DNA of 6,521 nucleotides from DATLSM01 sp035534175 (GCA_035534175.1 DATLSM010000069.1:1-6521), one strand, 5' to 3'. Positions 1 through 5,926 are shown, counted from the stretch's first letter. The notes: generated by a model from the letters alone, not told the origin. Translations and numbers: made by a program.

Positions 1-278
1 CAACCACCGGCGCGCAGGACCGCGATCTCCTCCCGCTCGGTGAGCGAGAGGTATCGGCCCGAGAGCTGGGCCTGCGGGGCGCTCGGCATGCCGCCACCCT
101 CCCGGAACCACCGGCTGCCAACCGAGGGCGGCACGCCGGCCACGGCGCCGGCGGCTTCGCTGGAGAGCCCGAGCGCGATGGCAGCCCAGAACCGTCGACG
201 ATGCACTCGACGTCCCACCGACGGATGGCCCGCCGATCGCCCCGTATGCCTCGACGCCCGTCCCTTCGGTCTTCCCAT
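1..278 (-). CDS. IS30-family transposase, N-terminal part (runs off the left edge)
   Basis: Translating the minus strand from ATG at 278-276 gives an open frame to the window edge (92 codons seen, no stop reached). Residues 30-65 hold a helix-turn-helix-like block (FWAAIALGLSSEAAGAVAGV, followed by GSRWFREGG). Residues 71-92 begin a second block (LSGRYLSLTEREEIAVLRAG). This order, with a basic N-terminus (MGRPKGRASR), is characteristic of actinobacterial IS30-family transposases, which cut and rejoin IS ends with a C-terminal DDE catalytic domain that lies outside this window. The start is well fixed: AGGAGG at 285-290 sits 6 nt upstream of the ATG. Since the N-terminus lies here, the end of the element next to the transposase start should lie just right of 290, probably near the AT-rich stretch at 355-366. 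Whether the transposase is intact cannot be judged. Family recognition is from memory of the motif pattern, not a search. Confidence 0.85.
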   Translation of the reverse strand, partial: MGRPKGRASRHTGRSAGHPSVGRRVHRRRFWAAIALGLSSEAAGAVAGVPPSVGSRWFREGGGMPSAPQAQLSGRYLSLTEREEIAVLRAGG

Positions 279-380
279 CGCAACCCTCCTCGATCAGGCG
301 TTGCGAGGACCGCTTGAATCCACCATGGGCACTTCGGGCTACGGCACTGGATCGGGAAAAATTCGGCAGAGCCGGGATCA
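279..380. mobile_element. probable terminal segment of the IS30-type element
   Basis: This stretch lies between the transposase start and the orphan reading frame on the right. An IS30 element normally has a short leader and a terminal inverted repeat of roughly 20-30 bp upstream of its transposase. An AT-richer run at 355-366 (GGGAAAAATTCG) stands out from the surrounding GC-rich DNA and is the best visible candidate for the outer end. The partner inverted repeat and the target duplication are outside the window, so the exact boundary is inference. Confidence 0.35.
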
Positions 381-598
381 ACCATCAGGCTCGGGTACAC
401 GAGGTGAGAGCGCTAGAGAAGATTCGGTTCCATGTCCTCTCCGAGGCGCTGATCGATGGGGAGGTCGTCTTTCCCTCCGCGATGCTCACTCGGCTGTCCA
501 AGGAGCGCCGGATCATCGAGGCGCGTGCCTATTTGACGGATGAGCAGATGCTGAAGAAGGTCGGCCCGGTACCCGAGGAGCCCGCAGGCGTCGCATAG
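380..598 (+). pseudogene. orphan C-terminal coding fragment next to the IS30 end
   Basis: An open frame runs to TAG at 596-598. It could formally begin at TTG 314, but that start and the first ~20 codons fall in the presumed IS end. From about 380 the translation looks like real protein: HEVRALEKIRFHVLSEALI, then GEVVFPSAMLTRLSKERRII, EARAYLTDEQMLKKVGPV and a tail PEEPAGVA. It is a charged, probably helical segment of about 70 residues with no recognisable catalytic motif, and I cannot name the family. No Shine-Dalgarno or convincing start precedes it. The simplest reading is the 3' end of a gene whose 5' part was cut off or displaced by the IS30 insertion. The opposing frames here are weaker in composition. 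A small intact gene starting at TTG 314 is the alternative. Confidence 0.4.
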
Positions 599-767
599 CG
601 CGAGGGGCGCTTGCGCGGGCGTCCTAAGCGCGGGACGGCAAAAGCCCGACCTGGCGCTCATCGAGCCCAATGTCGACAGAACGACTTGAGTGGTTCGGGG
701 GCCGACTTACAAGGGCGCGCATCAACCGATCGTATGCGGGCAGCGACAGAGCTGTCGGCGAGTTTGA

Positions 768-1712
768 TTAACCGCCGTGCGCGACCTGCACGACCACGAA
801 CATGACATACAGCACGATCAGCAAGACACCGCCGGCGCATCTGGCACCGCGGCGCCGGGCGAGCAGAAGGACCGTCACTACGGTCATCAAGATTAACCAG
901 CCAAGGTCAAACTTCGCCAGCCCCGTTGCGGGTGCGAGGCCGACGATCAGCGCCGGCACCATCACTCCGCCGAGCAGGTTGATCGTGTTGCTGTTCAGCG
1001 TCTCGCTAACCAGGGCGGCGCCCCGGCGGTGGCTTCCCAGGCGCACGGCTGTGAACGCGTTGGGAAGGCTGGTCAGTACCGCCAGGATCAGTACCCCGAC
1101 GAGGGCAGCTGATAGATGCCATTCACCGGCCAGCGTAAGCGCCGAGCGCACCATTCCCTCGCTGCCGGCAACGATCAGTGCGATGGCGAGGAGGATGGTC
1201 GAGGCTAGCCGCCAACTCGGCGTCTCGCTCAGTCGATGTGAGCGCTCCGCGCGGGCTCTCGGCGCCGGCGCGCGGCGTGCGAGCAAGATCAGGTAGGGGA
1301 CCAAGACCACGGCGAAGGCGAGGAGTGCAAGTCCAGGCGCAATCGCCCCGATGACTACCCCGGAGGCAAGTAGAACACCGGTAAGGCCCACGGCGCCCTC
1401 GATGCCAAGCGAGCGCGGCTCGATTCGCACCGAGCCTGCCACGACCGCGCTTACGCCGATCATCGCCGCCAGGTTGAAGGCGTTTGAGCCCAACACGACG
1501 CCGAGGCTGACGCTCTTTGCCCCCCTTGCGAGTGCGATCAGCGCCGAGGAGATCTCCGGAGCATCGGCGGCGAGGGCTGTGAGTAAACCGACGAGCGCCT
1601 CGGGCAGGCCAAAGCGGGGGGCAAGGTGGTCCAATCGGTCGGCAAAGAAACCCGCGGCTCCGAGGGTGATGAGGACCGAGAAAGCAAAAATTGCGACTGC
1701 GAGGAGTGGCAT
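768..1712 (-). CDS. sodium/calcium exchanger (CaCA superfamily) membrane protein
   Basis: A 314-aa integral membrane protein with about ten hydrophobic segments and a basic central loop (about residues 145-162). Both alpha repeats of the CaCA superfamily (YrbG/NCX type) are visible. Repeat 1 has Pro52-Glu53 (LLTALAADAPEISSALIALA) followed by Gly-Ser-Asn at 75-77 and Asn80. Repeat 2 has TSLPN with Pro217-Asn218, followed by Asn-Ser-Asn at 240-242 and Asn245. In the family both repeats normally carry an acidic residue after the proline to bind the cation; here repeat 2 has Asn, so ion choice or activity may differ. ATG 1712 is chosen because the first membrane segment begins at once (MPLLAVAIFAFSV) and AGGA lies a few nt upstream; an in-frame ATG at 1763 would add 17 polar residues. 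It is the last gene of a minus-strand row, 86 nt after the SCO1 gene. A weak 5-bp hairpin (745-756 area) follows the TAA at 770-768. A role in Ca2+/Na+ exchange is inferred from the family only. Confidence 0.85.
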   Translation of the reverse strand: MPLLAVAIFAFSVLITLGAAGFFADRLDHLAPRFGLPEALVGLLTALAADAPEISSALIALARGAKSVSLGVVLGSNAFNLAAMIGVSAVVAGSVRIEPRSLGIEGAVGLTGVLLASGVVIGAIAPGLALLAFAVVLVPYLILLARRAPAPRARAERSHRLSETPSWRLASTILLAIALIVAGSEGMVRSALTLAGEWHLSAALVGVLILAVLTSLPNAFTAVRLGSHRRGAALVSETLNSNTINLLGGVMVPALIVGLAPATGLAKFDLGWLILMTVVTVLLLARRRGARCAGGVLLIVLYVMFVVVQVAHGG

Positions 1713-1798
1713 CGGATTCCTGGGTCGACGGTATGGCGCCGACCAGGCTTCCCGGCTCACCATGGCCGAGCGTATCTGGAAGCCCGATGTCGGCCTCC

Positions 1799-2611
1799 CT
1801 AGCCGGAGAGGTTGACGGGAAGGCTTCGGTTAAGCACGAGCCCGAGCGCTCGGAGTGCGTCCCGTGGCGTCCAATCAGGCTGCGGTGGATACCTGAGGTG
1901 GCGCCGGCCCAGGCCGCTCAGGAAATGGTGGATCCTGGGGTTGAGGTACCCACGGAAATCCGGCGCTGCATCCTGGACGACGCGCTCGTTTCCGGCCGGG
2001 TCGATGACGAAGTAGTTGTCGGAGTGATCGATGTCGTAGGTGAGCGGCTTGCCGGTCCACCAGTCGATTGACGGAGGCTTGTCCTCCGGCACTTTTTCGT
2101 AGGTGAAGCCGAAGAATTTGGCCAGCGCGGCAAGATCGGTCGGCGTCTCGGTGACAAGTTGCCAGCTGGCGCTGGTCAGCCGCGCGTAGGCCGCGAGCCG
2201 CGTCGGGAGGTCGCGATGGGGATCCACAGTTAGCTCGACGATCTGCACGCGGGAGGCCGCGCGATCGGCGCGTAGGGAGCGCTGGAGCTGCACCAGGTTC
2301 CCGGTCGTCAGCGGGCAGATGTCACTGCACAGGGTCAGGAACGGGACCAGCAGCACGGTCTTGCCCGACCATGAAGCCAGGTCGACTCGCTGGCCGTGCT
2401 GATTGGTGAGCGGGAGGTGGAGGAAGTGTCTCGGCACCGGCAAGTCGATCGCGGTCCCAGAGGAGCCGTTGTTGGTGGCCACCTCTGCCGAGCTCGACGC
2501 TGAGGAACCCGAAGAGCTCGAGGAGTGCGCGAGGATCGCCCCCGCGCCCACCGCGGCGCCCACCAAGACCAGCACCCCGAACCACAGGACGATCTTCGGC
2601 GTGTGCCTCAT
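1799..2611 (-). CDS. SCO1/SenC family copper chaperone for cytochrome c oxidase
   Basis: A 270-aa membrane-anchored thioredoxin-fold protein. Residues 6-28 form one membrane anchor, followed by a Ser-rich linker (about 29-52) and the SCO domain. The copper-binding CxxxCP motif is Cys95-Ser-Asp-Ile-Cys99-Pro. The third ligand fits His196 in DIDHSDNYFVIDPAGN. Family members deliver copper to the CuA site of oxidase subunit II, or act as thiol reductants for it, on the outer face of the membrane. A ~35-residue extension follows the domain. I chose ATG 2611 because the anchor follows directly; an in-frame ATG at 2653 would overlap the end of ctaG by 17 nt and add 14 polar residues. No strong Shine-Dalgarno precedes either. 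The 25-nt gap to the upstream CtaG-type gene suggests one transcript. The family call is firm; which oxidase it serves cannot be told from this window. Confidence 0.92.
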   Translation of the reverse strand: MRHTPKIVLWFGVLVLVGAAVGAGAILAHSSSSSGSSASSSAEVATNNGSSGTAIDLPVPRHFLHLPLTNQHGQRVDLASWSGKTVLLVPFLTLCSDICPLTTGNLVQLQRSLRADRAASRVQIVELTVDPHRDLPTRLAAYARLTSASWQLVTETPTDLAALAKFFGFTYEKVPEDKPPSIDWWTGKPLTYDIDHSDNYFVIDPAGNERVVQDAAPDFRGYLNPRIHHFLSGLGRRHLRYPPQPDWTPRDALRALGLVLNRSLPVNLSG

Positions 2612-2636
2612 CGGCCCGTTCGCAGCGGCTCCGCGC

Positions 2637-3530
2637 TCACGACTCTCCCCCATCGGAGAGCAGTCGGTTGCGCAGTTCCCCGGCCCGCCCGGAGGCAACC
2701 GCGCGTCCGGCCCGCCGCGCGTCCAGCTCGACCCCGCGCTCCTGGGCGAGGTCGAGCAGCTCCTGGCGTTCGGTGTCCTCCCGCGCCCAGCGCAGCACCA
2801 GCCAGAAGAAGACGCCGAGCATCACCATCCCGCTCTGGACCATCAGCACCACGCCGGCGAGGCTCTGATCGGTGAGCGGTCCGATCCCGTGAGCGTGGTC
2901 GCTGGCGATGTAGAACGGGTAGATCACGGTGCCCGACCACATCAGGATGTTGGCGAGGCCCATCGTTGAGAAATGGATGATCGCGACGTAGATCGCTTTG
3001 GCGCCGTTGCCGAACCATTCCGGCTTCGGGAACGGTCCCAGAAGCGCCAACCACATGATCATCCCGGCGCCGATGAAGCAGGCGTGCTCGCAGAGGTGAA
3101 CCCCCTCGTGTTCGGCCGCGAGCTGGTAGGCGGGCGGCAGATGCCAGCCATACATCACCGCCAGCCAGATGGCCACGGCGAGGACCGGGTGCAGCAGCAC
3201 CTGGAGGTACCTGACCCCGGGCTTCGTCAGGATCGGGATCAGGACCGGGCCAGTGAGGCCAATCGCCAACAGCAGGGCGGCCTGATCGAAGAGGATCGTG
3301 TGCTGGATCATGTGGCCGAAGACGAAGTTGTCGGCCAACGAGTCGATCGGGCCAACCGTCGCAACCACAATCAGCGCCAGGCCGCTGGCGAAGCTCGCCT
3401 GGCGCAGGGTGGATGGCTGGCGGCCCTGCTCGCGCAGCTCCCCGACACGCACGAAATAGGCGATGCCGATCAGCAGGGGCAGCGTGAGCGAGGTCACGGT
3501 GCCCCATTCGAGCGTTAGGTCAAGGCTCAT
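2637..3530 (-). CDS. ctaG: CtaG-family (caa3-type) cytochrome c oxidase assembly factor
   Basis: A 297-aa polytopic membrane protein with about seven hydrophobic segments (roughly residues 10-28, 47-60, 80-101, 108-129, 150-166, 178-206 and 225-248). Family marks are GPIDSLAD followed by HMIQH (His73 to His77), GWHLPPAY (His130), a His/Cys cluster EHEGVHLCEHACF (His141, 145, 149; Cys147, 151), and DHAHGIGPLTDQ (His212, His214, Asp221). Members of this family are needed for assembly of the copper centre of caa3-type oxidases. The C-terminal ~45 residues are charged, probably cytoplasmic. It leads a three-gene minus-strand row and the next gene is a SCO1 copper chaperone, which supports the assembly role. 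The start at ATG 3530 gives the normal N-terminus. No Shine-Dalgarno is seen on this strand just upstream; TAAAAC at 3545-3540 (9 nt before the ATG) could be a poor -10 box for a nearly leaderless mRNA. A rival frame (2608-3507, same strand) has no family match. Confidence 0.92.
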   Translation of the reverse strand: MSLDLTLEWGTVTSLTLPLLIGIAYFVRVGELREQGRQPSTLRQASFASGLALIVVATVGPIDSLADNFVFGHMIQHTILFDQAALLLAIGLTGPVLIPILTKPGVRYLQVLLHPVLAVAIWLAVMYGWHLPPAYQLAAEHEGVHLCEHACFIGAGMIMWLALLGPFPKPEWFGNGAKAIYVAIIHFSTMGLANILMWSGTVIYPFYIASDHAHGIGPLTDQSLAGVVLMVQSGMVMLGVFFWLVLRWAREDTERQELLDLAQERGVELDARRAGRAVASGRAGELRNRLLSDGGES

Positions 3531-3924
3531 CGAACGGAGGTTTTACAGCCGATCGACGTAGTCGAGTCGTCGAGATCTTCGCTGATGTCAGATTGCGGAC
3601 ATCGGAACGGGGAGTGCCGCCTTCCGCGGCGGGCTGAGATTCCTGGCGCCCGGGCCTTTTGTCAGTAGGTCTGCGGCACTTTGGCGCCGCGATGAATGCG
3701 TCAACCACCAAACACCACGCGGCTGGTGCCGGGGGACAACGAGGGCGAGCCGGTGACCGACAGTTTCTCATTGCAGGTAGGTCGGTGAGGGCAGCCCTCC
3801 GGCGCGTCGTCGCCCGCGAGGCTCGCCTCGAAGACCTGCTCCCGGGCCTCACCGGGCTCGTCCTCGGCAACTGGACCGCGGTAGGTCGCCCTCCGCGTCC
3901 GCGCCAATCCATGTGGCTGTGCTG

Positions 3925-3973
3925 TGGCCCCTTCGGGGCCAGACAAGAACCCCTACAAGGGTTCAGACAACCC
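3925..3973. repeat. tandem hairpins with a repeated CAGACAA
   Basis: A 7-bp stem TGGCCCC/GGGGCCA (3925-3931 with 3935-3941, loop TTC) is followed by a 6-bp stem GAACCC/GGGTTC (3947-3952 with 3959-3964, loop CTACAA). The right arm of the second stem can instead pair downstream (GGGTT 3959-3963 with AACCC 3969-3973), so two folds compete. CAGACAA occurs at 3940-3946 and again at 3964-3970, flanking the second stem. There is no T-run after either stem, so an ordinary rho-independent terminator is not evident. Confidence 0.7.
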
Positions 3974-4014
3974 AGCTCCAGCCACTTCCCCGTAGAGCGC
4001 GGTTTGAGCCCTCT

Positions 4015-4069
4015 CCCCGCAGCCGACCACACACCCTCACGATGTAAGTGCGTGTGGTCGGCTGCGGGG
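4015..4069. repeat. perfect 18-bp inverted repeat (large hairpin)
   Basis: The left arm CCCCGCAGCCGACCACAC (4015-4032) is the exact reverse complement of the right arm at 4052-4069, with a 19-nt spacer that includes a further 3-bp pairing (CAC/GTG). Farther out, GCCACTTCC (3981-3989) matches GGAAGTGGC (4090-4098), so the symmetry extends imperfectly over about 118 bp. The hairpin ends 70 nt before the replication-relaxation gene. There is no T-run on either side. Candidate roles are a plasmid origin or transfer site, the binding site of a dimeric protein, or the paired ends of a small element. Confidence 0.85.
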
Positions 4070-4139
4070 TCGGGTGGGGTGGGGGAGACGGAAGTGGCGG
4101 GTGGGTCTATTTGGGACCGGTTTACGTCTTGTAGGGGAG

Positions 4140-4726
4140 ATGCCAGGTGGAAAGCGGACAGATCGGATAAGCGGGCGGGATCTTCAGGTCTTGGAGCTGG
4201 TGGCGCGTTTCGGGGTGATTCCAAGGCAGCTGGTGGCGCTGTGGGCGGGGACCCGGAGGGCGGTGACCTTGGCCCGGGAGCGGCGCCTGCGTGAGGCCGG
4301 CCTGCTGGAGGTGCTGCCCGGCGTCGGCGACAGCGGCCGACTTCTCCTCTGCACCCGCGAGGGCCTGCGAGCTGTCTCTCGCGGCGAGCTTCCGGTCCCC
4401 GCTTCTCCGCCCTACTCTCAGAGCCCGAGATCTTCGCCCGCGAGCGCGCCGAGGGCGAGCGGGTCTTCTTCGCCGAGGGCCGCGCCGGCCACTTCCACCG
4501 ACCCGACCTGATCCTCCTCGGCGAACCGCTCGAGGCGATCGAGATCGAGCTCACTCCCAAGGGTGCCAGCCGCCTCGACGCGCTGCTGCGCAGTTGGCGC
4601 GGGGCGATGCTCGACCGCAAGGACGGCGCCGTCCGCTACCTCTGCGCACCACATGCGCTCCCCTACGTCAGGCGAGCGGCGGAGCGGACCAAGACCGGCG
4701 AGCTGATCGCGGTCGAAGCTCTTTAG
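4140..4726 (+). pseudogene. replication-relaxation family gene, frame-broken with an apparent internal deletion
   Basis: Two frames together give one protein of the plasmid replication-relaxation family. The 5' part starts at ATG 4140 with a winged-helix-like N-terminus (TDRISGRDLQVLELVARFG, then PRQLVALWAG, LREAGLLEVLPG and LLLCTREGLRAVSRGELPVP). From about 4380-4420 the family signal continues in another frame: LLSEPEIFARERAEGERVFF, HFHRPDLILLGEPLEAIEIE, LTPKGASRLDALL and so on, ending at TAG 4724-4726. That second part has no usable start of its own. The switch fits loss of 3n+1 bases near 4380-4415. A stretch of perhaps 25 residues that relatives carry between the two halves (a His-rich LxxAxLxxxL-like segment) also seems to be missing, so this looks like a real deletion and not one miscalled base. 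PDLIL followed by EIELTPK recalls a PD-(D/E)xK-like core, which is inference. The Shine-Dalgarno-like GGGGAG abuts the ATG; GTG 4101 is an alternative start. The family is named for a role in plasmid replication and relaxation. Confidence 0.75.
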
Positions 4727-4761
4727 CGATTCAGAACCAATCCACCAGGAAGGAACCGGAG

Positions 4762-4956
4762 ATGGCAAAGACTTGGACCCCCACTGCGAACGGCAGGCCG
4801 CTCGGCTGGTTCATTGAACACAAAGCCGACATCTGGAAGGTCAACACCTTCAGTGGCGATGATGGGCCCTACACGACACGCGTCGCAGCCGTGCAGGGCA
4901 TGATCGATCATCTGCGCACCACGATCGTTCGCGTGCGCAGTTGGCGGGACGCTTGA
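4762..4956 (+). CDS. small orphan protein, 64 aa
   Basis: ATG 4762 to TGA 4954-4956, preceded by a good ribosome-binding site (AGGAAGG at 4748-4754, 7 nt from the ATG). The protein is soluble, Trp- and Thr-rich at the start (MAKTWTPTANGRPLGWFIEH), then KADIWKVNTFSGDDGPYTTR, and ends in a helix-like VQGMIDHLRTTIVRVRSWRD. No signal peptide, membrane segment or known catalytic motif is visible, and I do not recognise the family. It lies 35 nt after the broken replication-relaxation gene on the same strand, so it was probably part of the same mobile-element transcript. The composition (balanced charge, regular hydrophobic spacing) and the ribosome-binding site argue that it is real; its function is unknown. 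Confidence 0.65.
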   Translation: MAKTWTPTANGRPLGWFIEHKADIWKVNTFSGDDGPYTTRVAAVQGMIDHLRTTIVRVRSWRDA

Positions 4957-4981
4957 TCGCCGTGTCCCTCGCTCTCTTGAA

Positions 4982-5012
4982 GGGCCGAGCAGAGAGGTTT
5001 GCTCAGCGGCCC
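4982..5012. terminator. hairpin in convergent spacer, possible terminator
   Basis: GGGCCGAGCA (4982-4991) pairs with TGCTC (5000-5004) and GGCCC (5008-5012), with a 3-nt bulge (AGC) and an 8-nt loop. It lies 26 nt after the stop of the 64-aa gene and 110 nt beyond the stop of the convergent NAT gene. There is no U-tract, so termination would be of the stem-only type seen in GC-rich actinobacteria. Confidence 0.4.
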
Positions 5013-5038
5013 AGGCCGCAGGTTCCTGACCAGCTGTA

Positions 5039-5060
5039 CTCCCCGAAGGAGGTCGGGGAG
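5039..5060. terminator. 7-bp hairpin carrying an anti-SD-perfect loop
   Basis: CTCCCCG (5039-5045) pairs with CGGGGAG (5054-5060), enclosing the loop AAGGAGGT. On the minus strand it lies about 62 nt after the NAT stop codon and could act as a terminator, although no U-tract follows. On the plus strand the loop is a perfect Shine-Dalgarno sequence, 7 nt before ATG 5061, which opens a 44-codon frame (to 5195) that overlaps the NAT 3' end antisense. That frame is Arg/Ser-rich and not convincing, so I do not list it as a gene. Confidence 0.35.
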
Positions 5061-5121
5061 ATGAACGCCAGCAGCTCCGCGCAATACAGGCGCTTCCCGG
5101 CCTCCATGCGCACCTGTCGAT

Positions 5122-5919
5122 CTATGGCGCAGCCTCTACCCGGACAAGGCGCTCATCGGCGCCGAGCGCGAAACTCGGAAGCGAGAATCGCGTAGCAAGC
5201 AGCTCCGATATGGCCTCTCGCTCAAGCGGCGTCACGCTCGTGCCCACCGGCGTTTCCTCGCTGAGGGATAGCTCGCTCCAGTCGCACAACAAGGTGCCCG
5301 TGCCGTCCTCGCCACGAACGCCCACGATCAGGCCTGTGACGAACAGCGAGCGAGGATGCGTGGAGGTCCACCAGTTGCTGGTCTCGACATCAGTGAGCGG
5401 AACCGGCTGCGGGACAAAGCCGTAAACATCGGCCCATTCGTCCCCCGTCAGCTTCTGGAGGACGAGCTCGGAGCCGTCCTCGACGACGCGAAAGCTCCAG
5501 CCCGACTGCTCCTGCCTGGGGCCCGGCCCGAATGGGATCGGCTCTAGGATGCCACGGGCAAACCCCACATCGGCGTGCCAGCTTTCGCCGTTCTCGCTGA
5601 CGCGCAGGAGTAGGTGACTGCGAGGCCGCACCACGCCCGGCTTTGCGCCCAGGCGCATGCGTGCCAGGAACATATCCACCTCCATGCCGAGCGCCTCGAG
5701 GGCTGCCTTCAGCAGCAAGTTCTGCTCGAAGCAGTAGCCGCCGCGACGTTCGGTGACGAGCTTGCGCTCGAGGTCCTCCACCTCCAGCGATACCGGTAGG
5801 CCCTGGTGGGGATCGAGGTTCTCGAAGGGGATCGAGGTCAGGTGCGCCCTGTGCAGCTGCGCGATGCTCGGGCGCCCGTCCAGTCCGATCCGCTCCAGAT
5901 AGGCGTCCAGGTCGAGCAT
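5122..5919 (-). CDS. arylamine N-acetyltransferase family protein
   Basis: A 265-aa protein with the Cys-His-Asp triad of the NAT family: Cys63 in ERRGGYCFEQN, His102 in RPRSHLLLRV, and Asp117 in WHADVGFARG. Other family marks are SIPFENLD near residue 30, FVPQPVPLTDVETSNWW (about 169-185) and THPRSLFV. The family transfers an acetyl group from acetyl-CoA to arylamines, hydrazines or arylhydroxylamines through an acyl-Cys intermediate; in actinobacteria some members are amide synthases that close polyketide rings (RifF type). No polyketide genes are visible, so a detoxifying or general role is more likely. ATG 5919 (MLDLDAYLERIG) gives the usual length and N-terminus; the frame stays open up to 6069, but the added residues do not resemble the family. 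A plausible promoter sits so close that the mRNA would start at or next to this ATG. The gene is divergent from the small winged-helix gene and convergent with the 64-aa gene. Confidence 0.92.
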   Translation of the reverse strand: MLDLDAYLERIGLDGRPSIAQLHRAHLTSIPFENLDPHQGLPVSLEVEDLERKLVTERRGGYCFEQNLLLKAALEALGMEVDMFLARMRLGAKPGVVRPRSHLLLRVSENGESWHADVGFARGILEPIPFGPGPRQEQSGWSFRVVEDGSELVLQKLTGDEWADVYGFVPQPVPLTDVETSNWWTSTHPRSLFVTGLIVGVRGEDGTGTLLCDWSELSLSEETPVGTSVTPLEREAISELLATRFSLPSFALGADERLVRVEAAP

Positions 5920-5926
5920 CGCGGCG

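Larger units (their letters stand above)
3531..4139. other. gene-poor, structured intergenic region
   Basis: About 600 nt between the divergent ctaG and replication-relaxation genes. The long frames that cross it (3659-4294 on plus, 3520-4620 on minus) pass straight through strong inverted repeats and have Arg/Pro/Ser-rich, low-quality translations, so I do not call them. Two weaker ideas remain. A 30-codon frame at 3696-3788 (ATG, begins MRQPPNTTRLV) overlaps a GTG at 3785 by GTGA, but neither has a clear ribosome-binding site. A minus-strand frame ending at 3701 has a balanced, acidic composition but no start that I trust. From about 3920 to 4100 the DNA is dominated by hairpins, listed separately. 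The region may hold the control or origin sequences of a former mobile element; that is inference. Confidence 0.6.

Noticed and set aside
40..543. 167-codon plus-strand frame at the left end
   Set aside because: It is antisense to the IS30 transposase and crosses the presumed IS end.
607..631. GCGCTT/AAGCGC stem considered as a terminator
   Set aside because: Only 6 bp with a 13-nt loop and no T-run; likely chance in GC-rich DNA.
2608..3507. 299-codon frame overlapping ctaG on the same strand
   Set aside because: It is a second-frame shadow of ctaG; it has Arg/Gly/Pro-rich composition and no hydrophobic pattern, whereas the 2637-3530 frame has clear CtaG motifs.
3665..3887. three copies of GTAGGTC (3665, 3777, 3881)
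   Set aside because: Seven bases with uneven spacing and no extended similarity; not enough to call iterons.
3959..3973. tRNA T-arm-like GGGTTCAGACAACCC, considered as a tRNA fragment or attachment site
   Set aside because: The stem-loop geometry does not fit a T arm (5-nt loop when paired), and no other tRNA arms or CCA end are found nearby.
3659..4294. 211-codon plus-strand frame
   Set aside because: It crosses both hairpin clusters, overlaps the true replication-relaxation frame, and lacks a convincing ribosome-binding site and protein-like composition.
3520..4620. 366-codon open frame on the minus strand
   Set aside because: It runs antisense through the replication-relaxation gene and the perfect inverted repeat, is Arg/Pro/Ser-rich, and shows no family motif.
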